A program made the translations under genes and the position numbers. A DNA stretch of 8,841 bases from DATAMF01 sp964472565 (GTDB lineage: Bacteria > Chloroflexota > Anaerolineae > Aggregatilineales > Aggregatilineaceae): NCBI GenBank assembly GCA_964472565.1, contig CAYYNB010000217.1, positions 1 through 8,841 of the forward strand. The letters are read 5' to 3'. Shown piece by piece: positions 1 to 6,131 of the stretch. Each line of letters opens with the position of its first letter. Position 1 is the first letter of the stretch. The notes under the pieces were generated by a model. That model was given only the letters and a program-made list of their open reading frames with translations, ran no database searches and was not told where the DNA came from.

Positions 1-1440
1 CCCCGCATTGTTATATACCCGCACCTGGGGTGACGCCATATACGCCGGCGAAGCAGAGATCGTCGCCGCAGTTGGAATTTGTGCCACCAACGAATCACCG
101 AGAAGAACCGCATCCGCCCCCGAAATCCAGCCTTGATCCCGCGATTCCAGCGTGATCAAATACCAGGGTGGATCACCATCCCAGCGGGCCTGTACTACAA
201 ACAGTTCAGCACTCCCAACCATCGCAATCGCCGGATACGCTTCATCCGGTCCACTCCGCACCACGCCCCCCGCGCCGTTCTGAACCAGTATCTGGAACGG
301 CGTGGCGGCGAGTGTTGAGGTCACAGTGGGCGTAGCAGTAATCATCGGTGTGGGCGACGGGCTGTCGGTGAGCGTGGGCCTGAAAACAGGCGCAACATGA
401 TTCCCGCTGGTAAAACTGGTAGTCGTGGGCCTGTCATCGTCTCGTACGATCCGCAGCACCAAAAATGCCATCAGCAGCACCAGCGCCGCCACCAGAACCC
501 AGCGCCCAGCCTGATAGTTCTTTCCCCGTTTGGACTGCCACAAACTGACCGGGCTGATCTGGCTGCCGCTGGCATCATTCAGCCGGATCATCGTCGTGGT
601 TTGGCCCGCCACACCAACCGCATTCGCAAAATCGCGCGCCAACTCGCCCGCCGTCGCATAGCGCGCCTCACGATTTTTGGCCAGCCCCTTGAGCAGCACC
701 TTATTCAGTGCCTTTGGCAGCAGGGGATTCACGCTGGTGGGGGTCGCTGGATCAGCCGTCAGATGTTGGTGAAGAATCGCCAGCGCTTCGCCCCCCGTAA
801 ATGGATGCTGTCCGGTTGCCAGCAAATACCCCATCACCGCCAGCGCATATACATCCGTCCGCCCGTCCACATCCCGCTGCCCGCGTGCCTGTTCCGGTGA
901 CATAAACAGCGGCGTGCCCGGCATCAGGCCCGTTGAGGTCAGGTGCGTCGCATCGAGAACGCGCGCAATACCGAAATCAGTCAGCACCACCCGCCCCTGT
1001 CCGTCCAGCAGCACGTTCCCCGGTTTGACATCCCGGTGAATGATCCCCTGCCGGTGGGCGTAATCCAGTCCCGATGCAACCTGCGACAACAGCCGCGCCG
1101 CCTGCTGCAAGGTGATACGGGTCGGCTGTTGCAGCCGGTCCAGCAGGCTCCCCCCGGAAATATATTCCAGCGCGATATAAGGGATCGTGTCAATTACGCC
1201 ATAATCCACCACCCGCACAATATGCGCATGTTGTAAACTCTGTGCAATCTGGGCCTCTTGCTGAAACCGCTGCACAATAGCGGGTTGGGCGGCAAAATTC
1301 GCGTGTAAAATTTTGAGCGCCACCCATTCCTGGCGGTTCTGGTCAAACGCCCGGTAGACCGTCGCCATTCCACCCGCGCCCAGACTCTCTTCAACGTGGT
1401 AAGGGCCAAAATCAATTGGCAGAGAGGGGAAAATGCTCAT
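1..1440 (-). CDS. Transmembrane Ser/Thr protein kinase with extracellular SH3-like domain (C-terminus cut by window edge)
   Basis: The reading frame is open from the ATG at 1440 to the window edge: 480 codons and no stop. A GGGAG ribosome site lies 5 bases before the ATG. Visible kinase features are the glycine loop GAGGMATVYRA (residues 21-31), VALK with Lys43, helix-C Glu62, the catalytic HRDVKPGN (135-142), DFG (155-157) and the SPE motif (181-183), so the PknB-type (Hanks) kinase domain looks active. A hydrophobic helix at about 314-332 is followed by a Ser/Thr/Pro linker (about 345-381) and a bacterial SH3-like domain (about 382-447, with VVRSGPD and GWISG). A second SH3-like repeat seems to begin at VRVYNNAG (473-480). 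By family knowledge the kinase faces the cytoplasm and phosphorylates proteins on Ser/Thr, while the SH3 part senses wall or envelope ligands outside. The ligand and targets are unknown. The terminator at 1517-1546 separates it from the next minus-strand gene. Confidence 0.93.
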   Translation of the reverse strand, partial: MSIFPSLPIDFGPYHVEESLGAGGMATVYRAFDQNRQEWVALKILHANFAAQPAIVQRFQQEAQIAQSLQHAHIVRVVDYGVIDTIPYIALEYISGGSLLDRLQQPTRITLQQAARLLSQVASGLDYAHRQGIIHRDVKPGNVLLDGQGRVVLTDFGIARVLDATHLTSTGLMPGTPLFMSPEQARGQRDVDGRTDVYALAVMGYLLATGQHPFTGGEALAILHQHLTADPATPTSVNPLLPKALNKVLLKGLAKNREARYATAGELARDFANAVGVAGQTTTMIRLNDASGSQISPVSLWQSKRGKNYQAGRWVLVAALVLLMAFLVLRIVRDDDRPTTTSFTSGNHVAPVFRPTLTDSPSPTPMITATPTVTSTLAATPFQILVQNGAGGVVRSGPDEAYPAIAMVGSAELFVVQARWDGDPPWYLITLESRDQGWISGADAVLLGDSLVAQIPTAATISASPAYMASPQVRVYNNAG

Positions 1441-1513
1441 CCATACTCCCGCAGCCGTCATTTACTTATTGCTTATCTTATAGCCAAATGCAGATTTAAT
1501 TTGTGAAGGTTGT
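1441..1513 (-). promoter_or_regulatory. Probable promoter and leader of the kinase gene
   Basis: This AT-rich gap lies between the kinase start and the upstream terminator, so the kinase probably has its own promoter here. On the minus strand TATAAG (1482-1477) resembles a -10 box and TTCACA (1507-1502) a weak -35. The 19-base spacer is longer than ideal, so the exact boxes are uncertain. Confidence 0.3.
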
Positions 1514-1516
1514 ATG

Positions 1517-1546
1517 AAAAAAAACAGGAGCGCAAACTGGCTCCTG
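1517..1546 (-). terminator. Intrinsic terminator after the secreted SH3/FecR-like gene
   Basis: On the minus strand CAGGAGC and GCTCCTG form a perfect 7-bp stem with an 8-base loop, followed directly by eight T (1524-1517). It sits 36 bases past the stop of the gene ending at 1583. On the plus strand the same stem is followed by a short gap and seven T (1552-1558), so it may work in both directions. It should isolate the kinase gene from its upstream neighbour. Confidence 0.85.
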
Positions 1547-1582
1547 CAAGGTTTTTTTGTTATTTCCGCCTCGGTATACGGG

Positions 1583-3010
1583 CTACTCCGGCGTGGGGAT
1601 CAGTTCTTCCGTCGGAATAGGCGTCGTCACCGGAAGTTCCACGCTGATGTCCCGCGTGGCTTCTGCCGTGATCTCCACCGGTGGAGCCTCCGTCGTAATC
1701 TCTTCCGTCAGTTCCGGCGTGATCGCCTCAGTTGGCTCGACCGTAATTTCTGCCGTCGGCTCCGGGCTAGCCGCTGCTGTCGGCTCGACGATGACTTCTA
1801 CCGTCGGTTCAGGAATAACTTCTTCTGTCGGCTCAGGAATAACTTCTTCCGTCGGCTCAGCGGTGACTTCTGCCGTCGGCTCAGGAATAACTTCTTCTGT
1901 CGGCTCGGCGGTAGGTTCGACAGTCTCATCATCAGTCTCATCGTCAGCCGCACCATCATCCGGCTCGGCCACCTCGATCTCCCGCTCCAACAACTGGACC
2001 GGCAGCGGTTTGACCTCCTCCATCGTATACGCGGTTGGCGGGCTGGGCTGTCCGGCGGGTTTCGCGTCAGTTTCCAGCGGCACTTCAATCCGCTGGCCGG
2101 CTTTCGCCTCCGACTTCGCCCCCATCGCTTCGACCTTTGCGGTTCCTTCCACTACGTTAACTGTCAGCTTTTTTCCCGGTACCGCCTGAAAATACACCGT
2201 CGAACCGATTTCAATATTAACCTCATTAATCAGCAGCGAGACGTGCGCCACGCCTTCCGGCGTTTGAATCAATATCCCGCTGTCGGGCGCTTCTTCGCAC
2301 AGCGCATCATCACTCCCCGTCCGCAGATAAAACGCCCGCATCGGCCCATAGTCCGCCACCGTATCATCGATCACCGGCAGCGTCATCAAATCGTCGCCGC
2401 TGCTGATCACCAGCGGCCCATACACCCAGCCATAACTCGCCCCGTCCGGCAGCAGCACCCGCACCCATGATCCGTCATTCAGGCGGCCATTTGCCACCAG
2501 CGTCTCACCCGGATCAAACGTTGCCACCTGCGCCGCTTTAGCGTCCGGCGACTCGCGAGCGCGCACCAGCACGCTGGCCGTCACGTGGATTTCGGTCTGC
2601 TCCCCGCCGGTCACACGGTTTTCAATCTCCACGTCCCCAAACAGCAGCACCGTCACATTGTGTTCCGCCGCCGCACTTTGCAGCCGCAGCAGCGCCACGC
2701 CCCATTGTTCCGTCGCTTCGTCCATCGCGCTCAGCCGCATCGTCTGAATATCCGCCACATTGGTAACATCCCCGGCTTCTTCAAATTCAAAAAGGGCGGT
2801 GGGCGAAGACGGCAGCGCTAAAATCGAAGAATGTCCATAACAGGCTTGGTTGCGGCCTGTCACATCGCATAGATCGTGCGTCGCCAGCAGAGCCGTTTTC
2901 ACTAACTCGGCGCACGTGTGTTCCGCTGCTTGCGGCCCAGGTTGCGCGGTGCCAGGCAGCAGCAGCAGCAAAAACAGAACAGCATGACCTGTAATCTTGA
3001 TCGGTTTCAT
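1583..3010 (-). CDS. Secreted SH3-domain / FecR-like protein with Thr-Pro-Glu repeat tail
   Basis: The protein has 475 residues from the ATG at 3010. A TTG at 3016 is in frame, but the AGGGA ribosome site is 8 bases from the ATG and only 2 from the TTG, so the ATG is preferred. Residues 1 to about 28 form a signal peptide (KPIK, then a Leu-rich core). Residues 29-135 are an N-terminal region with Cys33, Cys48 and Cys57, the motif RNQACYG, and WGVALLRLQ followed by LLFGDVEIEN. About 140-205 is SH3-like (VLVRARESPD, then GSWVRV and GWVYG). About 243-311 is FecR-like (SGILIQTPEG, GSTVYFQAVPG, VVEGTAKV, AGQRIEV). From about 350 to the end the sequence is acidic and Thr/Pro-rich with 8-residue repeats. 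There is no sorting motif or C-terminal membrane helix, so it is probably exported or loosely wall-bound. The kinase just downstream also carries an extracellular SH3-like domain, so a shared role in envelope sensing is possible but unproven. Its exact function is unknown. Confidence 0.88.
   Translation of the reverse strand: MKPIKITGHAVLFLLLLLPGTAQPGPQAAEHTCAELVKTALLATHDLCDVTGRNQACYGHSSILALPSSPTALFEFEEAGDVTNVADIQTMRLSAMDEATEQWGVALLRLQSAAAEHNVTVLLFGDVEIENRVTGGEQTEIHVTASVLVRARESPDAKAAQVATFDPGETLVANGRLNDGSWVRVLLPDGASYGWVYGPLVISSGDDLMTLPVIDDTVADYGPMRAFYLRTGSDDALCEEAPDSGILIQTPEGVAHVSLLINEVNIEIGSTVYFQAVPGKKLTVNVVEGTAKVEAMGAKSEAKAGQRIEVPLETDAKPAGQPSPPTAYTMEEVKPLPVQLLEREIEVAEPDDGAADDETDDETVEPTAEPTEEVIPEPTAEVTAEPTEEVIPEPTEEVIPEPTVEVIVEPTAAASPEPTAEITVEPTEAITPELTEEITTEAPPVEITAEATRDISVELPVTTPIPTEELIPTPE
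1707..1922 (-). repeat. In-frame 24-bp tandem repeat, nine units
   Basis: On the plus strand units start at 1707, 1731, 1755, 1779, 1803, 1827, 1851, 1875 and 1899, most opening with GTCGGCTC. A looser tenth unit may lie at 1683. The units at 1803, 1827 and 1875 are nearly identical, which points to recent duplication. Each unit encodes 8 residues of the type EEVIPEPT, and because 24 is a multiple of three, copy changes keep the frame. Upstream of it in the gene, 1923-1946 holds a related Asp/Glu/Thr-coding 12-bp doublet. Confidence 0.9.
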
Positions 3011-3122
3011 CGTCAAAATCCCTATGATAACCTTATTTATATAATAGTCGGTTTTTTAATTTTGCACATCCCCTCCGCTAAAATACTGGCGTACGCACGC
3101 CCCACGCGGTAATCTATCGCAC
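3011..3122. promoter_or_regulatory. Divergent promoter region between the secreted SH3 gene and the SulP gene
   Basis: The two genes start back to back and share this 112-bp gap, whose half next to the minus-strand gene is very AT-rich (TTATTTATATAATAG around 3032-3046). For the plus gene TAAAAT at 3079-3084 is a good -10 candidate but no -35 box is clear. For the minus gene the TATTATATAAAT stretch is the likely -10 area, and AGGGA at 3022-3018 is its ribosome site. No operator was recognised. Confidence 0.45.
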
Positions 3123-4790
3123 ATGCACCGTTATCCTGCTTTTTTAGCCGATTTTTCCGCCGGAATCACAGGCGCAACGGCGGGCGCGCCCCAGGCGATG
3201 GCCTTTGCCATTGTCGCTGGCATCAGTCCGGTTTATGGCCTCTACACCGCCATCGTTTCGACCATCATCGCCAGTCTGGTCGGCAGTTCCACCTACATGA
3301 CCACCGGCCCCACCAATTCCCTCGCCATTGTCGTCGCCAGCACCCTGGCCCCCTTCGCCGGGCAGGATGATCTGCTGGCGCGCCTGATCACCCTGACCTT
3401 CCTTGTCGGGGTGATCCAGCTTATCATGGGACTGCTGCGCTTGGGGGGTCTGACGCGTTTTGTCTCAGCCGCCGTGATGACCGGCTTTGTCACCGGGGCG
3501 GCGCTGCTCGTGCTGCTCGGCCAGTTGAATCACCTGACGGGCATCCATACCGGGGAATACGCCATCCTTTTGCAGGCAACGGGTGAACTGCTGCTCCATC
3601 TGACCCGCCTGAATGTGCCCACCTTTCTCACCGGCACGGCAGCCATGCTGCTGATCGTAGCGCTGCACCAGTCGCGCCTGTCCAATTTCGCCACCCTGAT
3701 CGCCATCATCATCACCAGTCTGGGCGTGGCGCTGCTCAATTGGGATGCGCACGGCGTCCTGCTCGTCTCCGACCTGTCGCGCATCCCGCGCCAACTCCCG
3801 GCGATCCAGCTCCCCGACGCCCATCTGATGCCCGAACTGCTGACGGCGGCGCTGGCAATCGCCGTCTTAGGCCTCGTCCAAACGGCGGCGCTCTCCCAGA
3901 CCCTGCGCGAACCCAACAACCGCACTCCCGACGCCTCGCGCGAATTTCTAGGTCAGGGAGTGGGTAACTTGCTGGGATCGCTTTTCCAGAGTATGCCCGC
4001 GGGCGGATCACTCTCGCGCACGGCGGTTAATCTCAAAGCCGGGGCGCGCACCCGCTGGGCGAATGTCTGGGCCGGGCTGCTCGTCGCCCTGATCATGATC
4101 CTCGCGGCCCCGCTCGTCGAGCACATCACCCTCGCGGCATTGGCCGGACACCTCATCATCGCGGCGATCTCCCTCATCAGTCCCGCCCGCATGCGCTTTA
4201 TCTGGAGCGCCAGCCGTCAGGGGCGCTGGGCCATGCTCGCCACGTTGATCGCCACCCTGATCCTGCCGCTTCAATATGCGGTTTATGTCGGTGTGCTGCT
4301 CTCGCTGGCGCTCCATCTTCAGCAGTCGAGTCACCTCCGCATCACCCAATTGCTTCCCGTCGGTGAACATCTTTTCCGCGAAGTGAAATCCGTTCCCCAT
4401 TTGCTCCCCAGCGCCGAACCCATCATCCTCTCGATTCAAGGTAGCCTGTTTTTTGCCGCCATGCGTGAAGTCGAGTCCCGCCTGCCAAGCCCCAACGGTT
4501 CGCGCTACCCGGTAGTGATTCTGCGCCTGCGCGGGGATGTCGGGCTGGCTGGCACCGGCGTCTCGACCCTGGTTAATTACGCCGAACGGCTCCGCGAACA
4601 CAACGGCAAGCTCATTTTATGCGGCGTGGATGATCAGGTGATGCAAACCCTGACCCGCACCGGAGCCTTGAACCGTCTGGGCCGCGAAAACATTTTCCCC
4701 GCCACCGATGTACTGCTGCTCTCCACCTCCGACGCCCTCCAGTACGCGCACGCCTGGCTGGACGACATATTACCTGACCGCCCCGCCTGA
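3123..4790 (+). CDS. SulP/SLC26-family anion transporter with STAS domain
   Basis: The protein has 555 residues, within the usual range for bacterial SulP carriers. The N-terminal family signature is clear: AGAPQAMAFAIVAGISPVYG (residues 20-39), then GLY and GPTNS (62-66). Many hydrophobic helices run to about residue 400, including a SMPAGGSLSRTAVN segment that matches the conserved SulP loop. A STAS domain follows at about 430-545 (IILSIQGSLFFAAM through LILCGVDDQV). Such inner-membrane carriers move sulfate, bicarbonate or other anions, often driven by Na+ or H+; the substrate cannot be read from the sequence, and no sulfate-assimilation or carbonic anhydrase gene is nearby. There is no clear ribosome site before the ATG and no in-frame upstream start, so translation may be leaderless-like. 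The stop directly abuts the stop of the opposite-strand DUF3224 gene. Confidence 0.94.
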   Translation: MHRYPAFLADFSAGITGATAGAPQAMAFAIVAGISPVYGLYTAIVSTIIASLVGSSTYMTTGPTNSLAIVVASTLAPFAGQDDLLARLITLTFLVGVIQLIMGLLRLGGLTRFVSAAVMTGFVTGAALLVLLGQLNHLTGIHTGEYAILLQATGELLLHLTRLNVPTFLTGTAAMLLIVALHQSRLSNFATLIAIIITSLGVALLNWDAHGVLLVSDLSRIPRQLPAIQLPDAHLMPELLTAALAIAVLGLVQTAALSQTLREPNNRTPDASREFLGQGVGNLLGSLFQSMPAGGSLSRTAVNLKAGARTRWANVWAGLLVALIMILAAPLVEHITLAALAGHLIIAAISLISPARMRFIWSASRQGRWAMLATLIATLILPLQYAVYVGVLLSLALHLQQSSHLRITQLLPVGEHLFREVKSVPHLLPSAEPIILSIQGSLFFAAMREVESRLPSPNGSRYPVVILRLRGDVGLAGTGVSTLVNYAERLREHNGKLILCGVDDQVMQTLTRTGALNRLGRENIFPATDVLLLSTSDALQYAHAWLDDILPDRPA

Positions 4791-5201
4791 TCAACTCAAC
4801 TCATACGCCAGATCGAACGGATAAACCTCCAGATGCCCAATCTCCGATGATCCGCCGCCGCTCAACCCCGCCAGTTCACCCGTCCCGGACTGCGGCACGA
4901 CGGTCCAGCTTCCCTTCGCCAATCCATCCTCGAACACGCCCCGGTGTTCCACCACAAAACTCCCCTTCCGTCCCGCCAGCGTCCCCTCGATCTGTTCCAG
5001 CCCGGTAAAATGCGCCGTTCCATCCTCGCGATAAAACATAAACAGTTCCATCGTCCCGCTGCCTTCAAGATCACCCTGATAGGCCTTCTCCACCACCGCC
5101 ACCGTCAGCTTGGAACCGGCGACCTCCTGCCAGGATTTTCCATCCCACGTCTTTTCATCCCACGTTTTCAGTTGATAGGTGGACTTTGCTTGTGTGGTCA
5201 A
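4791..5201 (-). CDS. DUF3224-type small protein (TTG start)
   Basis: The protein has 136 residues and matches my recollection of the DUF3224 family: an N-terminal TWDEKTW segment, GDLEGSGTMELFMFY (about 44-58), LEQIEGTLAGRKGSFVVEH (about 69-87) and the C-terminal VVPQSGTGELAGL (about 101-113). These are small soluble beta-rich proteins, resembling allene-oxide-cyclase-like barrels, and their function is not established. The TTG at 5201 is chosen because an in-frame TGA lies two codons upstream and AGGAG (5215-5211) is spaced 9 bases from it. An ATG at 5208 is out of frame and only 2 bases from AGGAG. There is no signal peptide, so it is probably cytoplasmic. It is divergent from the VOC remnant and convergent with the SulP gene. 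Confidence 0.85.
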   Translation of the reverse strand: MTTQAKSTYQLKTWDEKTWDGKSWQEVAGSKLTVAVVEKAYQGDLEGSGTMELFMFYREDGTAHFTGLEQIEGTLAGRKGSFVVEHRGVFEDGLAKGSWTVVPQSGTGELAGLSGGGSSEIGHLEVYPFDLAYELS

Positions 5202-5220
5202 CTTTCATCTCTCCTGCTAA

Positions 5221-5610
5221 CCCATACTCGAACTGCGTGTTGCAGTCACCACCGCTGAGTACGATCAACTCGTCTCATTCTACCGGGACGGTCTTGGCCT
5301 CGATCCCGCGCAAATCTGGACCAACGACGCCAGCCGCGCGCTGATCTTCGATCTGGGGCGCGGTACGCTCGAAATCTTCAACGAATCCCACGCCGCGATG
5401 GTCGATCAGCTTGAAGTCAGCCAGCGCGTCAGCGGCCCGATCCGTTTCGCCCTGCGGGTTCCCGACCTTGACGCCGCCCTGAAGCGGGTGCTGGCCTGGG
5501 GCGCGACGCTGGTTCACGCGCCAATCACGACGCCCTGGGGCCGTGTGCAGTCGCCCGATGGCTTACAGATCACGCTCTTTTACGTGCCCGACGACGAACG
5601 CAGAATTTAG
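5221..5610 (+). pseudogene. VOC (glyoxalase/bleomycin-resistance-like) domain frame lacking a start codon
   Basis: The frame is open from 5221 (just after TAA at 5218-5220) to TAG at 5608-5610, about 129 codons. The translation is a recognisable VOC protein: ILELRVAVTTAEYDQLVSFY opens the first beta-alpha-beta module, then GLGLDPAQIW, GRGTLEIF, and a second module with IRFALRVPDLDAAL, GATLV, TPWGRVQSPDGLQITLF. No ATG, GTG or TTG lies in frame before the first conserved strand; the first ATG is at 5398, in mid-protein. There is also no ribosome site, since this stretch is the Shine-Dalgarno region of the minus-strand DUF3224 gene. In relatives as I recall them, a few residues stand between TPWG and the RVQ-PDG part, so a small internal deletion is also likely. 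It may be a start-loss pseudogene, use a rare ATA (5224) or CTG (5233) start, or contain a sequence error. VOC proteins bind metals or small ligands; the specific reaction is unknown. Confidence 0.7.
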
Positions 5611-5611
5611 C

Positions 5612-5631
5612 AAAAAAGCGGGCTGGTGCCC
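5612..5631 (-). terminator. Possible short terminator of the isomerase-like gene
   Basis: On the minus strand GGGC, ACCA, GCCC forms a 4-bp GC stem with a 4-base loop, followed by GC and six T (5617-5612). It starts 4 bases after the stop of the gene at 5635-5925. The short stem makes it a weak candidate. It lies between two convergent genes. Confidence 0.4.
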
Positions 5632-5634
5632 ATA

Positions 5635-5925
5635 TCACTCCGCGAATAAGCGTGCGAAACCTGGATACGCCACCAGCGGCATCAGTTCAAAACTGATCAG
5701 CCCCGCCTGCACCAGCGGCAGCGTATCCAGCACCTGCCGCGCGGCGTCCATGTCGGCGCATTCCAGCATCAGCACGGCGATATGGTCGTCGCGGTGAAAA
5801 TACAACTCCCGAATGCTGCCCTCCTGATACAACTCCCAGGCACGGGCCGCTTCGGCTTTCAGATGGGGCGCGAAATCCGCCGCCGTGAGGTTCGGCGCTT
5901 CTTTTTCAATCGCCAGAATGCGCAT
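5635..5925 (-). CDS. Muconolactone-isomerase-like small protein (dimeric alpha/beta barrel)
   Basis: The protein has 96 residues starting MRILAIEKE at the ATG of 5925. AAGGAG lies 5 bases upstream, so the start is well supported. The segments HLKAEAARAWELYQEGSIRELYF, AVLMLECADMDAARQVL and LPLVQAGLISFELMPL match the muconolactone delta-isomerase-like / YciI-like dimeric alpha-beta barrel group as I recall it. Members are small cytoplasmic proteins that bind or isomerise small organic acids, but many carry the name without proven activity. No other catechol-pathway genes are nearby, so muconolactone isomerisation should not be assumed. It has its own AT-rich upstream region and is convergent with the VOC remnant. 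Confidence 0.8.
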   Translation of the reverse strand: MRILAIEKEAPNLTAADFAPHLKAEAARAWELYQEGSIRELYFHRDDHIAVLMLECADMDAARQVLDTLPLVQAGLISFELMPLVAYPGFARLFAE

Positions 5926-5935
5926 CGCTTCTCCT

Positions 5936-5972
5936 TATATATATATAATGCTACACTTAAATCCGGTAACAA
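5936..5972. promoter_or_regulatory. AT-rich promoter zone with a (TA)6 tract upstream of the isomerase-like gene
   Basis: A (TA)6 run at 5936-5947 directly precedes the AAGGAG of the minus-strand gene. TTGTTA on the minus strand (5972-5967) is a possible -35, with TATATA about 19 bases further as a -10, which would give a very short leader. On the plus strand TATAAT (5944-5949) matches a -10 exactly but has no -35 partner. The direction is therefore uncertain. Confidence 0.35.
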
Positions 5973-6083
5973 CCACCTTCATTCACGGCTTGCCCCGCTC
6001 ATTTCCCCTATTTAGCTGCACGGAGTTTTACCACATCAATGTGCATTCCCAGGTGGCGTCCGGCGTTTTGCAGGCGATGAAAC

Positions 6084-6105
6084 ACGCGCACAATGCGCGT
6101 ATAAC
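6084..6105 (+). promoter_or_regulatory. Inverted repeat and -10-like box before the TAP-type hydrolase gene
   Basis: ACGCGCA (6084-6090) and TGCGCGT (6094-6100) form a perfect 7-bp inverted repeat around CAA. It runs into TATAAC (6100-6105), which matches a -10 box at five of six bases, and the hydrolase ribosome site GAGGAG follows at 6121-6126. The placement suits a repressor operator, but no clear -35 box is present. The rest of the 5973-6131 gap shows no gene I can support. Confidence 0.4.
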
Positions 6106-6131
6106 CGTACAGAATCACAAGAGGAGAATCG

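Noticed and set aside
79..1236. Plus-strand open frames over the kinase gene
   Set aside because: The minus strand carries all kinase motifs in one unbroken frame; these are shadows without recognisable domains.
1683..1946. Possible CRISPR array
   Set aside because: The 24-bp units are contiguous with no unique spacers and lie in frame inside a coding region.
1514..2470. Long plus-strand open frames, including a Gly/Ser/Val-rich one at 1557-2189
   Set aside because: They are antisense to the secreted SH3/FecR-like gene. The low-complexity product comes from reading the 24-bp repeat backwards, and the minus-strand gene has a signal peptide, known domains and a terminator.
3293..4601. Minus-strand open frames within the SulP gene (longest 4008-4601)
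   Set aside because: They are antisense shadows in G+C-rich DNA, with no ribosome site and unlikely compositions.
6039..6080. 13-codon plus-strand frame (MCIPRWRPAFCRR) before the hydrolase gene, considered as a leader peptide
   Set aside because: The nearest GGAG is 13 bases away and the likely -10 box at 6100-6105 lies downstream of it, so it would not be on the hydrolase transcript.
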